Shown: in pieces, positions 11,683 through 22,936 of the stretch
How the letters are laid out: each line of letters opens with the position of its first letter
How positions within the stretch are numbered: position 1 is the first letter of the stretch
From: Halicephalobus mephisto
Lineage: Eukaryota > Nematoda > Chromadorea > Rhabditida > Panagrolaimidae
Reading direction: 5' to 3'
Assembly (NCBI GenBank): GCA_009193035.1
Contig: SWDT01000059.1
Span: 17,904 to 81,903 of the forward strand
DNA: 64,000 nt
Position numbers and translations under genes: made by a program
The notes under the pieces: model-generated
The model's database searches: none
What the model saw: the letters and a program-made list of their open reading frames with translations, nothing else
Told to the model about the DNA's origin: nothing

Positions 11683-12696
11683 TCATCTGATGGTGATCTG
11701 GGATACAGGCGTGGATTTAAATAATTTGAGTGTATTGACAACAAACTTTCTATATGGTGTAATCGTCACGATAATAACGACGTTGTCCACTACAGGAAAA
11801 CTCCAAGCCATGGCTATAACGAAGAAAATTGTGTGGTGAGATAAAAGATTAAAGATTAAAATAATTAGAACAATTCCTAGTGGGATAACAATTAGAAGGA
11901 TAATTACCAGTAACTGAAAGCAGATGCTTTTGAAGAGCATTTTGTTGTTCTCCCATGTTTTATTAGAAAACATCAATGAATACTTCTTGAAAGAACGAAG
12001 ACAAAGACCGAAGAAGACAATTAATCCGACCATATAAAGAAATAAAAGAACAAAAAACGCCGGCATTACACGTTTGCAGACATTCCAGTCTAATCTAAGT
12101 AGACTACTTTGAAACTTCAACAATGTGTCTCCACCAATAATATATTTTTTAATTACCGTATAAGTCTCTTCTTCAGAATGGAATAAATTGAAAACAAAGA
12201 AACTCAGAAATAGACCGATTATCGCAATACCAAACCATATCCACACACAATATATATAAACGGTAGGATGCTTGTAGAAGTTCTTAATTGACAGTAACCC
12301 ATTAATCGACATAGCACTGTATCTTTCTATAATCATTATCAGAAAGAGTATCAGAATTCCAAATCCAAGAGTGAATATCAATAGAAAACAGATCTTTGCA
12401 GTTAAAGCCGTCATCGGGCTTAGAAACCCTCGTGGGTATATTACCATAAAATAGGGAATATAAATTGGCTTACATAGTAGGACGACAAGCTCTATCATGA
12501 AGTTACAGAATACGTAACAGAGTAAATAAAATCTGAATTTCTTCATAGGCGAGGGGCTTTTGAAAAAAATAATCAGAAATACGATAATCGAAGAAACTAC
12601 ACCGATGCAGCCAATTACTGACATCACTGTGACAAAGATGTCAGCAAAGTTGGCATCGTATATTTCTTCTACTCTAATACAAGAGAAGTTTTCCAT
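11683..12696 (-). CDS. Nematode seven-transmembrane chemoreceptor, intronless (copy 3)
   Basis: A 337-residue protein (ATG at 12696; an in-frame ATG exists at 12711) closest to copy 1. The N-terminal half is nearly identical to copy 1 through TM4, and upstream DNA up to about 12900 also matches the region upstream of copy 1, so gene and promoter were duplicated together. TM5 to TM7 carry most differences. Motifs as in copy 1: SPSPMKKFRFYLL, IERYSAMS, TITPYRKFV. Probable olfactory or gustatory GPCR. Confidence 0.85.
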   Translation of the reverse strand: MENFSCIRVEEIYDANFADIFVTVMSVIGCIGVVSSIIVFLIIFFKSPSPMKKFRFYLLCYVFCNFMIELVVLLCKPIYIPYFMVIYPRGFLSPMTALTAKICFLLIFTLGFGILILFLIMIIERYSAMSINGLLSIKNFYKHPTVYIYCVWIWFGIAIIGLFLSFFVFNLFHSEEETYTVIKKYIIGGDTLLKFQSSLLRLDWNVCKRVMPAFFVLLFLYMVGLIVFFGLCLRSFKKYSLMFSNKTWENNKMLFKSICFQLLVIILLIVIPLGIVLIILIFNLLSHHTIFFVIAMAWSFPVVDNVVIIVTITPYRKFVVNTLKLFKSTPVSQITIR

Positions 12697-12944
12697 CTTT
12701 CTGTGAACCAAATTTTAAATGACAAAAAGATCGAAAGTAGTAATAGCCATGCCTGGAAATCTACTAGTTAAATTAGCAGGTGGATTCAAATTAGAAAAGT
12801 TTATCAATTCGAAATGGTTCCTCATTAATATTAAAAGAAGTAAATGATTGAAACATTCAAGAAACTCCCTTGATTAGTTGCACCTGTTAACTTATTAGGT
12901 AAGTCTTTCTCAAAAACAGCAGTAAATAGTTGCATGAGGGTAGT

Positions 12945-13160
12945 TTTATCAATGATGCCATTTCTGATTATCTCCTTCAAACACTGTATTTATGAAGAAA
13001 TTCAAGTTTTATCTACTTTGTTATATATGTTGCAACTTCATATTAGACTAGATGATTTTATAATACAAAGCTTTTTATATTTTCAACTTTGCCATGTTTT
13101 ATTGATAAGGATTTCTAAGTTCAGTGCTGTTCCAAACTTCATAGTAATATTTGTTCGAAT
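12945..13160 (+). pseudogene. Decayed chemoreceptor fragment
   Basis: Plus-strand DNA here still aligns with the TM1-to-TM3 part of the intact receptors. TTTCTGATTATCTCCTTCAAA matches the end of TM1, ATGAAGAAATTCAAGTTTTA the MKKFRFY loop, and TATATGTTGCAACTTCATAT TM2. Indels break the frame and the 3' two thirds are missing. It sits between copies 3 and 4, in the position expected for another plus-strand member. Confidence 0.75.
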
Positions 13161-13554
13161 CTGAGTGTACTAAATTTTTTAAAATACAGCTTTGAATAGT
13201 GAACATAAAAGTAAAACCTCTCTGGGACATCTCACAAGTAATTGCAGTAAATAAGATATTTTTGACGAATAATCAACACTTATATAATAGGAAAAACGAA
13301 CTCTTTCATTATCATGTAGGTTGAGTTGGTTTCAGTGACAATGATATGACTCTGAATCGCTGAAGAGTGGACAGTAGTGATTTGCTACTGTTTACAAATG
13401 TTTTTAAGCTACTTCATACGACAGATTTCACCTGGAGGTTAATTATGAGTTTTAGTCGTGAGCCAGTAGGAATTAAAACATACGTGGCTACGGAAAAACA
13501 TTCACCTGCTTGTTGGTCGACATTAATATTCAGTTTTATCCTTATCAATATTTG

Positions 13555-14568
13555 ATGGAAGAACTGCTTTCTGTTAGACTAGAGGAAATTTATGACGAAC
13601 ATTTTGCTAATATTTTTGTAATAGTAATGTCAGTAATTGGCTGCATCGGTATAGTTTCTTCGATTATCGTATTTCTGATTATTTTTTTCAAAAGCCCCTC
13701 GCCTATGAAGAAATTCAGATTTTATTTACTCTGTTACGTATTCTGTAACTTTACGGCAGAATTTCTTATCCTACTATATAAGCCAATTTATATTCCAAAG
13801 TTCATAATAGCATATCCACGGGGATTTCTAAGTCCGATGACGGCTTTAACCTCGAAGATCTGTTTTCTATTGATGTTTATTATTGGATTTGCAATTCTGA
13901 CACTCTTTCTGGTCATGATCATAGAAAGATATGGTGCTATGTCAAATAACGGATTACTGTCGATTAGCAATTTCTACAAACATTCTACTTTTCATATATA
14001 TTGTGCGTGGATAATCTTCGGTTTTGCAGTAGTCGGTATCTTTTTGAGTGTCTTTGTTTTCAACTTATTCTATCCCACAGAAGAGACTTATATGGTGATC
14101 CAAAAGTACGTTATCGGTGGAGAAAAGCTGTTAACCCCTGAAAAAGGGCTACTTAGAATCAACATCGAATCTTTTAAGCTTGTAGCACCACCAGCATGTA
14201 TATGTTTTGTGATTTATGTGATCGAATTAATTACGTTCTTCAGTCTCTGCTTCCATTTATTCAAAAAGTGTTCATCGAAGTTTTCCATTAAAACGTGGAA
14301 GAACAACAAAATGCTCTTCAAAAGCATCTGCTTTCAGTTTTTAACAATATTGTTCTTTGTTGTCATTCCACTAGCAACTTTTTTAGTTATTCTGATTTTT
14401 AACCTTTTATCTCTGAACATCTGTTACTTTATTGTAGCTGTTATTTGGGCTTTCCCCATAATGGACAATGTTGTTATCATTTTGACAATTACACCGTACC
14501 GAAAGTTTATCTCCAGCAAAATTAAACTACCACGATCATTCGCTGTTTCTCACATCAACATCAGGTGA
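13555..14568 (+). CDS. Nematode seven-transmembrane chemoreceptor, intronless (copy 4)
   Basis: The frame opens at 13510, but the ATG at 13555 (MEELLSVRLEEIYDEHFANIF) gives 337 residues and matches the N termini of the other copies. It is the most diverged intact member: IERYGAMSNNGLLSISNFYKH replaces IERYSAMSINGLLSIKNFYKH, and the C terminus ends SHINIR. Seven hydrophobic segments are present and the TPYRKF motif is kept. No introns. Confidence 0.85.
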   Translation: MEELLSVRLEEIYDEHFANIFVIVMSVIGCIGIVSSIIVFLIIFFKSPSPMKKFRFYLLCYVFCNFTAEFLILLYKPIYIPKFIIAYPRGFLSPMTALTSKICFLLMFIIGFAILTLFLVMIIERYGAMSNNGLLSISNFYKHSTFHIYCAWIIFGFAVVGIFLSVFVFNLFYPTEETYMVIQKYVIGGEKLLTPEKGLLRINIESFKLVAPPACICFVIYVIELITFFSLCFHLFKKCSSKFSIKTWKNNKMLFKSICFQFLTILFFVVIPLATFLVILIFNLLSLNICYFIVAVIWAFPIMDNVVIILTITPYRKFISSKIKLPRSFAVSHINIR

Positions 14569-15821
14569 TGAATATTCTTAGTTTACTTTACTTGCAAAAG
14601 TGCAGCTTTATCATGGAAAATAATAAATCGATTTAATTTCAAATTTCACTTGTTTGAGAGTTAAATGTATATTAATTTTTTTCCAAATTTAAGAACAAAA
14701 ATTATCAATTTTTCTTCTTTGACTGTATCATGGTAGATACAAATTTTCTCTAAAACTCCACGTTCAAAAGTTATTACCGTATTCATAATAAGAAATAAGA
14801 AGAATTATGACGTAATAACGAGTTTTTAATGCGAACTTTAATTTGATACTAATTATTTTGTTGACTGAGTGTCGCAGAACGCGCGTTCGGTTTCGATATG
14901 AGATCTTCCGAAGTCTACAGAAACCCGTTTGTCCTTGAGGGTGAGTCAAGTGAAGCTCCAACCCCAGTATTTAAAGAAGTCGTCAAACCCTCATCACGCG
15001 TAGCAGGAATTATTATTACCGTTTATCTAGTGTATTATTATTGTGTTTACTATCTATACTAATCTATTATCTTTGAGGTTTAGGGTATCTATATTGTACC
15101 GTAATTTTGCTGCACTAGAATAAATAGAAAAGACTACTTCCGCATTTGGCTACGATAAAACTACGTGAACCAAGTCAAAGTTCACGACATTGAATGTAGT
15201 ATTAATAACGCTTTCAGAAATTAAAGGCAGATGTTAGTTAGGTCGTTTTTATTTGTTGTTTTAAAGAACGTTTTTGATGAAATCATTTTAAATGAAGATA
15301 AACAGTAAAAATGAAAAATAAATAATACCATAAATGAATACGGTAACATCTATGACATATGTTGTTTTACTAAAAATTTAGGACTAAATTAGATATATTT
15401 GAAAACATGATTTTCTTCCGTGATGATGTGGGAATAACAGAAGGCTTCTGAAAGTTTCTTGTAGTCGACAACCCACTCATACAGGGGATTAGATATCCGA
15501 TTTTTTAGAATACACAGATCTTGTTACTTTGCAATTTTGTCTTCATGATTATGGGTACAAAATATGAGTATTCATTTTTACTCATTTGTTATTCATCATT
15601 AAAACCCTCAATTTTCCCACAAAACACATTAATCATAATCTAAAATTTCAAAGATCTTATTTCGTTTTGAATTCGGCGAATTCCTAGAGTGTTAATCGAA
15701 ACTTCCTTCAGCTTTTAAATTCAAGAATAGTTTCCAGATGGTGCGTAGTTTTCTACAATATAAATTTTCTCCTTTTGATTTTCCAAAACTAAATTCAAAA
15801 ACTCGTATATTCATTATAAGA
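14569..15821. other. Intergenic region without supported genes
   Basis: AT-rich sequence after the fourth receptor. About 14880-15130 is less AT-rich and has a TATA-like CAGTATTTAAAGAAG followed about 180 bases later by GAATAAATAGAAAAG, which could be an LTR remnant. I see no conserved coding segment on either strand. Confidence 0.4.
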
Positions 15822-15939
15822 AACCTCTTTTGAAGTAAATGACTTTGAATAAGTCATAAAAAGTCAGGTTTAAGGTTTGTGTGGAAGAATTGCTGCAGAT
15901 TAGTTTATTAGAAAAGTAATTTACAAAGGTAATTTACAA

Positions 15940-16509
15940 TTAGAGGTTGAGGATGTTACCGAGAGAAACAAGTCCGAGGATCGAAGGGATTTCGATGTTG
16001 AGGGCCTTCGTCAGAATTCCGACTAATGATTTGAGCACATCGTCGAGGACATTCTTCAATTCCAGGATTTCGTTCAAGCCCTCTTCTCCAAGGTTCTTGA
16101 ACTTCTCCAACAGGTTCTTCAGTTCATTTTCGATTTCATTCAGAGATTCGTCGGTCTTCTTCAGGATTTCAGCCACTTCTGAGGCCAAGTCACTTCCGAT
16201 CTCTTCAATCTTCGCGATCAAGTCCTTCTTCGTTTCCTCCAAGAGCTTCACGATGTCAGCGTTGGTCTTCTGGAGTTCCTCCAGAATGGTCGAGAGGGGA
16301 ATGTCGGTGGCTGATTCCAGGAGCTCCTTTACCTCGTCCGGGATTTCCTTGACTTCTTCGAGGGCAGTCGATGGGAAGAACGATTTCGAGCACAGACCCT
16401 TGACGATTTCCAACTCCTGTACATCGAGAGAAGCTCCGATGTTGATTCCGAGGCTGAGAGCAGAGGAAGCTCCGAGAAAGCAGACGAGAACGAAGATTTT
16501 AGAGAACAT
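15940..16509 (-). CDS. Small secreted amphipathic-helical protein (copy 1)
   Basis: A 189-residue single-exon frame. It starts with a signal peptide (MFSKIFVLVCFLGASSALS) and continues as Glu/Lys/Leu-rich sequence with strong heptad-like patterning from about residue 55 to 170 (for example EIENELKNLLEKFKNLGEE), ending in a hydrophobic tail. This suggests a secreted helical bundle or coiled coil, perhaps binding lipid; I do not recognise a family. Compared with copy 2 it has a two-base and a one-base insertion about 30 bases apart. These shift the frame and restore it, so about nine residues (CSKSFFPST region) replace the LEIVLPIDL that copy 2 encodes. A TATA box (GGATATAAAAGG) lies about 35 bases upstream of the ATG. 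Confidence 0.75.
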   Translation of the reverse strand: MFSKIFVLVCFLGASSALSLGINIGASLDVQELEIVKGLCSKSFFPSTALEEVKEIPDEVKELLESATDIPLSTILEELQKTNADIVKLLEETKKDLIAKIEEIGSDLASEVAEILKKTDESLNEIENELKNLLEKFKNLGEEGLNEILELKNVLDDVLKSLVGILTKALNIEIPSILGLVSLGNILNL

Positions 16510-16541
16510 TTTGGATTCTGATTTGGTGTTCGGTAGAGTCT

Positions 16542-16553
16542 CCTTTTATATCC
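16542..16553 (-). promoter_or_regulatory. TATA box of secreted-protein gene copy 1
   Basis: The minus strand reads GGATATAAAAGGA about 35 bases before the ATG at 16509. It is conserved at the equivalent position of the inverted copy (22213-22225). TGATAA and AGATAA elements, which GATA factors could bind, lie further upstream in both arms. Confidence 0.6.
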
Positions 16554-17215
16554 ATTCGGAGGGGAGATGATTTCGCTGAAGTGACCACAAAACACCTCTG
16601 TTCGAGATTGTGATTAATGTATTCCTCTAATCTGACGACAAAAGTTGCCAAACAATCTGATTTGCACCGACGTTGCAGCTTCGCCAGATTAGTATATGCA
16701 TAATCGTTGAACACCTCTTCATCCAAACCAATGACCACTATTATCTACTCAAAAATCTTTTATCAAATCATACTGTTTTAAAAATAGAAATAACCGTTTA
16801 TATGAAATTATTGTGGTGAAAATTTTGAAAATCTTCAATTTCAGGGATTGCTTCTGAAATTACACTATTGTAGAAATTTGAAATGAACATTATTGCTAAA
16901 TTATATCAATAGAAATAACAGAATACTTGAAATAAAAAAAGACTAATCAATTGTACTGAATTGTCATTTTTAAATTTTTAGAAAACCTTCTCTGATGGAG
17001 AATCAGAAAGTTTTAGAAAACATTTTTTAAAATTAATGAAATTGTTTTAAAAAAACACCGGGTTGGATTAGGTATGAGATATTAGAGAAGATACTGCTGA
17101 CAGTGTTGAAACAAAGGATTCAACTAAGATCCCAATCGAGGTGTTTTTTTCAGTAATTATAGAGTTCCATATCTCGGGATAAATTAAACGTTTTTTTACT
17201 AAGAAGTTTGGCAAT

Positions 17216-17505
17216 TGTTGAGATAGAAATAGGAAAAATATTACCAATCTTTACTTTAATACTAAGACACAGACAATAACTCAACATCTCACCATTCATC
17301 AGTCCTAAGGGTCTTACTCATTTTCTACAGTATTCTATACTCTCTGATATTCAGGCTATCTCTTCGGGTGCTTTATTTCTAGCATAGGTTCTGTTTCAAC
17401 ATAATATCTCTGAGAATTTCACTTTTGCCCTACAGTATTCTATACTCTCTGACATTCAGGCTATCTCTTCGGGTACTCTATTTCTAGTATAGGTTCTGTC
17501 CCAGC
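17216..17505. mobile_element. MITE-like element, TGTTGAGATAGAA / TTCTGTCCCA ends
   Basis: The left end TGTTGAGATAGAAATAGGAA is the imperfect inverse of the right end AGGTTCTGTCCCAGC. Inside are an AATCTTTACTTTAATA block and two copies of a module with CTACAGTATTCTATACTCTC and TTCAGGCTATCTCTTCGGGT. Relatives occur at 42330-42850, in reverse at 43200-43435, and at 54433-54612. No coding capacity. The rest of the 16784-17879 gap is AT-rich spacer. Confidence 0.65.
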
Positions 17506-17879
17506 CACAGTGGTTTTTATGAATTTTTTATCTAAAAATTAACATCATGATTTTCGGTCTCAATCTTCAGATCTCAAGTAATTCATTGTGATTTTAATTA
17601 ATTCGAAGATTTCTCAAATTCCATCGTAATTTATTTATTTTAAATTGAAAAATTTTCGAATAATAGTGTTTATATATCCCCAGAGTCTGTTATTTCTCGA
17701 TATTCCACTTGTCGCTTGCGAGTGGACTCTCTCGCTCGTTTACGGACTGACAGTTCCTCGAGTAAATTACCACTCTGGTTTGCCAATGAGTTTTTACTGA
17801 CGATTCCCTTGTAAGAATTTCAATTTTTTTATAAATATTTTACTATCAATATACAATTTTAAGTAATCAGGATCGACGT

Positions 17880-17999
17880 GGTGGGATGGCCGAGTGGTCT
17901 AAGGCGCCAGACTCAAGAGTGACACTCTTAGGTTCGTTGAACCCAGCTGGGCATTCTGGTCCTCGTATGAGGGCGTGGGTTCGAATCCCACTTCCACCA
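17880..17999 (+). tRNA. tRNA-Leu (anticodon CAA) with intron
   Basis: The ends GGTGGGA and TTCCACC form a 7 bp acceptor stem with one G-U pair, followed by discriminator A at 17999. The D arm reads TGGCCGAGTGGTCTAAGGC and the T arm GTGGGTTCGAATCCCAC. The anticodon stem CCAGA/TCTGG holds the loop CTCAAG plus one base, with CAA as anticodon. About 36 bases of intron interrupt the loop just 3' of the anticodon. A long leucine-type variable arm (TCCTCGTATGAGGG) follows. A CAA-reading leucine tRNA with an intron at this place is known in nematodes and other eukaryotes. Confidence 0.95.
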
Positions 18000-18218
18000 T
18001 GATAAATTTTTTGAATCTGGGATATAAGTTGTTTTTTGAGTTATTCCTGATTTTATCAGCATATTGCAATTTTCTGGAAAGAAATCAATGAAATATAACA
18101 ACATTTAAAATTTTTATGACTTTCCCCCAAATCAAAACGATTAAAAACCTACATCGTGCCAGTTTCTCTCTAGCAGCCAACTGATAAAAATAAAAATCTT
18201 GAAATGCATCGACGCGAA

Positions 18219-21200
18219 TTAAGACTGAGAATTACTGATAATTTGATCAATGAGATATTGCGTGTCACCGTCAAAGGGTCCTTCTAATTCTCTCAGAACA
18301 CTAATAACTGCATCTTTGTTAGTAGAAGTAGAAAGAACATCGATAGCTTTGGACACTTTGGGATCAACATCAGTCGTTTTGAGAGTAATTTTTCGGAATT
18401 GAGTTAAGAGTGACTTGGTTTCTGGAAGTAATGTTTGATGATTAGGATGACAGCAGAGAAGAAATTTTTCATTGTATTTCTTCGACCCGCAGGTACAGTA
18501 TAAAAGAAAATTGTTGCAAGAAACGAAGTCACCGCATTTTGTACAGATCCATCTTCTGAGATCCGTGGTGCATTTTTCTGGACACTTTATCTCAAATAAT
18601 GGAAACCATTCCTGCGATTCTATAAGTTCAGCTTCCTTCATATCGATGAATCCAAAGAGGATCCTTCTACCGTACTCATGACCAATGAACGACTCAGAAA
18701 CTGCAGACTCTTCGAAAACCTTGATTGTTTTGAATTTCATAGTTTGGTGAATTTTTTGGATGACTTTTTCATTCTGAGAACGGACTACTAGAACTGAATC
18801 GATGTATTTCTTCCATTCCTCCGCAACTTCAATTGATAAGGTTTTTTCATGAGTCCGATGATGACAAATCAATGTCCGTTCTGTGAACCGTTTCGATCCA
18901 CATCCACAGTATAATATCCAATTTTCAAAATATACAAATCCTCCGCATTTTAGGCAGATCCATTTTCTAACCTTGTCTACGCAGTAATTTGGACAAATTC
19001 GTTGAAGGAGTTGTGAACTGTCTGGAATTTCCCGAGGTTCAGCTCCGTCCATATCGACAAATCCAAAGAAATGCTCTTCGCCGCTCAGATCTCCAATATA
19101 AGGTTCTTGTGCTTCAAGATCTCTGCAAATGTGTATTTTTGAATATTTGATCGTCTGACGAAGCTTTAAAGCTACTTCTGAACAGTCAGATGGAATCACA
19201 AGCACTGGTGCCTTTAATATGTTCCATTTCCGATGACTATGATGAACACAGATGAATAATTTGCTTTCGTAATTTTTTGAACCACAATAACAATAAAGAA
19301 TATGATTATTGAAAGAGACAAAGCCACCACATTGTGTGCAGATCCATCTTCTGAGGTCGTTAGTACAATTTCCCGGACATTTTATTTCAAATATTGACAG
19401 TTTTTTCGGAATGTTTAGAGGTTTAGCTTTTGTCATATCGATGAATCCAAATAGGATTTTCTTACCGTACTGATAAGCAATGAAGGATTCAGAAATTGAA
19501 GGTTCGATGAAAACCTTAATTCCTTTAAATTTAAGGGTTCTATGAAACACTTGGACAACTTCATCATTTGACGGAATAATTAGGACAAAGTCAGTAGATT
19601 TCTGCCATTCCTTGATTATCTTGAATGGCGGAAGCTTACCATGCGTCGGATGATGACATATGAATATCCCGTCACTATATTCCTTTGATCCACAGGAACA
19701 ATATAGAAGCCATTCTTTGGAACGGACGAAATCTCCACATTTTTCGCAAATCCACTTTCTAACGTCTTTTGTGCAATTGTTAGAACACTTTCTTTCGAGA
19801 ACTTCTGAATTCTGAGGGATTTCTTGAACTTGAGCTTCATTCATATCTACGAATCCAAAAAAGTGTTCTTCACCACTTGATTCTCCTAGATAGGGTTCAC
19901 GTGCTTCAACATCTTCAAACACATTTATTTTATAATATTTTATTGCTTGACGAAGTTTCAAAGCTACTTCTTCATAGTTAATTGGAGTCACAAGCACTGG
20001 AGCCTTATTTATATCCCATTTACGGTGACTTTGATGAATGCAGATAAGTAATTTATCTTGATAATTCTTCGAACCACAGAAGCAGTACAAAACAAAATTT
20101 TTGATGGATACAAAATCCCCGCATTTTGTACAGATCCATCTTCGAGAATCATTACTGCAACCTGTAGGACAATTTCGTTTAAGAAGAAGTGCATTTGTTG
20201 GAATTTCGGCGGATTCAACTCCTTCCATATCGATGAAACCAAATGAGGAACCAAACGGAATCTTTTCACCTTTTAAACAAATGATAGGTTGGTCGATTTT
20301 GTTATTTTTAACGACAATACAGTCTTTGAATTTTTTTGTTCGATGAAGTTGTTGAACAGTATGTCCATATCCATGAGGAGAAATAATATACAGCTGTGGA
20401 TTCCAATTATTAAGCTCTCGAAGCCACTTTTTTAATTTGTTTGTGGTGCCAGGAAGATGATCTCCTTCAGTAATATCAACATTTTTGTTTAATGAATTAT
20501 TGATGTATTTCATATAACAATAAAATAATTGCTTTACTATTGGGTAAATTTCTATAAAATCAGATTTGTTAGTTGATTTATAGGTATTTTTCGCCATTTG
20601 AAGAGTACATGATTCTTCATTCAGTTTGAAGACGTCAGCAATATTTGAATATCCTTCTTTTTCGAATTTAATTTCAATCTTTCTGAAGACATAATAGAGA
20701 AGAAAGAGGAATTCGTTGAAATTTTCCGAGTTAGCAATAGTAATAGGTTTATAAGAAGAATTTTTACATTGGAAATAGCAACAGTAAAAAGGAATAGCAT
20801 ATGGAAGATTCGTTTCATTTTTTAACTCCTCTGTATATTGAATCAATTCTCCCAATGTCATTTCTTTTATTTCATCAAAGTTTATGAACACTTTACAAGG
20901 AACTTCTTTTTGGTAGTTGCTAAGATTTTTGTTATTCAATAAATCTTGAACCTATAAATTACTAAATAAATTCTGTACTTTAATACTAATACCTAACCAT
21001 TTTTGAATCGTTTGGAAAATCCTGTTTCGAGAAAATTATTCTCAAATCCACGCCGTGATTCACTTGTTTAATGTAAAAATTGCAATTTTCTGGATATTGT
21101 GAAAACTGATTACTTTTCTCACATCTTTTGTACACATACCAAGTAATTACCCAATATTCTTTGTTATCGAAAAGAATGCAAAAATCGAGATATTTTCTAC

Positions 21201-21459
21201 ATTTAATTCCCATCAATGTTCCCAACTTCTGAAATTTTCATCGTTTCTTATCCATAAATTGTAGAAATCAAAAACTTACAAATCTGGGTAGATTATCGCA
21301 TGTTATATGAAGAGGAGATTCAAATTCCGATACATTGGTTGTATATGATTGGTAATTGCGAAGACTTTCTTCAACAGGAATGATTTGATCTGATAAAGAA
21401 TTATATCCCCATCCAGCTTTACAGTCACGGCCAAGCAAATAATTTGGACGCATTATCAA
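18219..21459 (-). CDS. SNTX/MACPF-related N terminus fused to five zinc-ribbon repeats
   Basis: Three exons join in phase: 21459-21280, 21228-20998 and 20951-18219, giving 1047 residues. The first 250 or so residues (GRDCKAGWGYNSLSDQIIP, then NFYIKQVNHGVDLRIIF and CKVFINFDEIKEMTLGELI) follow the motif order of the N-terminal MACPF/CDC-like domain of the stonustoxin-type (SNTX) family, which is widespread in eukaryotes and mostly not toxic. A helical stretch follows. From about residue 385 five repeats of roughly 110-130 residues each start FGF(I/V)DM and contain CP..C...(D/K)..R(R/K)WIC..CG.FV, LYC.CGSK and (I/L)C.H..H, a pattern of eight metal-binding candidates. Odd and even repeats differ, so a two-repeat unit was probably duplicated. 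No signal peptide or membrane segment, so probably cytosolic. Function unknown. Confidence 0.8.
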
Positions 21460-21984
21460 ACAACAAATTATTTTAAAACTGTTCTTTTAAAATAAAGACT
21501 GTCATAAACACAAGTTGTCAAAAATAAAACTAGCCGTTTCTTTATCATTGGAATTGTTATCAATCATTCATGTCAAATTTTGAGATAGTTATTCCTTAAA
21601 ACTTTTTATATACGTTTATAATTATATTTTTCAAGATCATGAAATACCTTGTAAAAAGACAAAATAACTTTAAATCAAATTTTTATTCAAATTTTGCACA
21701 TAAAGACTTCCTTATTTTTCAACTAATAAAGTTAAAAGTTAAGTTACTAGACAATGATGTGTAGATTATATTATTACAAAAATAAAATAACGCTACGAGT
21801 ATTTGTAAAAGAATTATAAGAATCCTGCATGATATGTAGCAATGAACGAATTGAAGAACAGATTTCTACTCGTACAACAGCTCACCAGTAATATTCCGTT
21901 ATATCAATTTTTACCTAAATCTGAGCAGATTGGTAATTTTAGTTCTTGATATGCCTGATTTATTCGATTCGTTTAATCAATAGG

Positions 21985-22936
21985 TTAAAACAGTATGATT
22001 TGATAAAAGATTTTTGGGTAGATAATAGTGGTCATTGGTTTGGATGAAGAGGTGTTCAACGATTATGCATATACTAATCTGGTGAAGCTGCAACGTCGGT
22101 GCAAATCAGATTGTTTGGCAACTTTTGTCGTCAGATTAGAGGAATACATTAATCACAATCTCGAACAGAGGTGTTTTGTGGTCACTTCAGCGAAATCATC
22201 TCCCCTCCGAATGGATATAAAAGGAGACTCCACCGAACACCAAATCAGAATCCAAAATGTTCTCTAAAATCTTCGTTCTCGTCTGCTTCCTCGGAGCCTC
22301 CTCTGCTCCAGCCTCGGAATCAACATCGGAGCTTCTCTCGATGTACAGGAGTTGGAAATCGTCAAGGGTCTGCTCGAAATCGTTCTTCCCATCGACTTGC
22401 TCGAAGAAGTCAAGGAAATCCCGGACGAGGTAAAGGAGCTCCTGGAATCAGCCACCGACATTCCCCTCTCGACTATTCTGGAGGAACTCCAGAAGACCAA
22501 CGCTGACATCGTGAAGCTCTTGGAGGAGACGAAGAAGGACTTGATCGCGAAGATTGAAGAGATCGGAAGTGACTTGGCCTCAGAAGTGGCTGAAATCCTG
22601 AAGAAGACCGACGAATCTCTGAATGAAATCGAAAATGAACTGAAGAACCTGTTGGAGAAGTTCAAGAATCTTGGAGAAGAGGGCTTGAACGAAATCCTGG
22701 AATTGAAGAATGTCCTCGACGATGTGCTCAAATCATTAGTCGAAATTCTGACGAAGGCCCTCAACATCGAAATCCCTTCGATCCTCGGACTTGTTTCTCT
22801 CGGTAACATCCTCAACCTCTAATTGTAAATTACCTTTGTAAATTACTTTTCTAATAAACTAATCTGCAGCAATTCTTCCACACAAACCTTAAACCTGACT
22901 TTTTATGACTTATTCAAAATCATTTACTTCAAAAGA
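21985..22936 (+). repeat. Right arm of the 0.95 kb inverted duplication
   Basis: Inverse copy of 15822-16783, differing by scattered substitutions and small indels. It carries the second secreted-protein gene. The piece from 21460 to 21984, between the zinc-ribbon gene and this arm, is AT-rich with no supported gene. Confidence 0.9.
22257..22822 (+). pseudogene. Small secreted helical protein, copy 2, frame broken in signal peptide
   Basis: The ATG at 22257 starts the same signal peptide as copy 1 (MFSKIFVLVCFLGASSA). One T is missing (GCTCCAGCC here, GCTCTCAGCC in copy 1), so the frame is lost at the end of the signal peptide. From 22352 the correct frame reopens and reads cleanly to the stop at 22822, with LLEIVLPIDLLEEVKEIP where copy 1 has a shifted segment. 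An upstream TATA box is intact (TATAAAAG at 22216). Either this copy is a recent pseudogene, or one base was lost from the assembled sequence. Confidence 0.7.

Larger units (their letters stand above)
15822..16783 (-). repeat. Left arm of a 0.95 kb inverted duplication
   Basis: This stretch is the near-identical reverse complement of 21985-22936. Homology runs from CTTTTGAAGTAAATGACTTT at the outer edge to TTTTATCAAATCATACTGTT at the inner edge. It includes a complete gene for a small secreted protein with its TATA box and about 250 bases of upstream DNA. The arms are separated by 5.2 kb. Confidence 0.9.

Noticed and set aside
15947..16570. 207-codon open frame on the plus strand opposite the secreted-protein gene
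   Set aside because: Antisense shadow of a Glu/Lys-rich coding frame. The minus strand has the signal peptide and TATA box.
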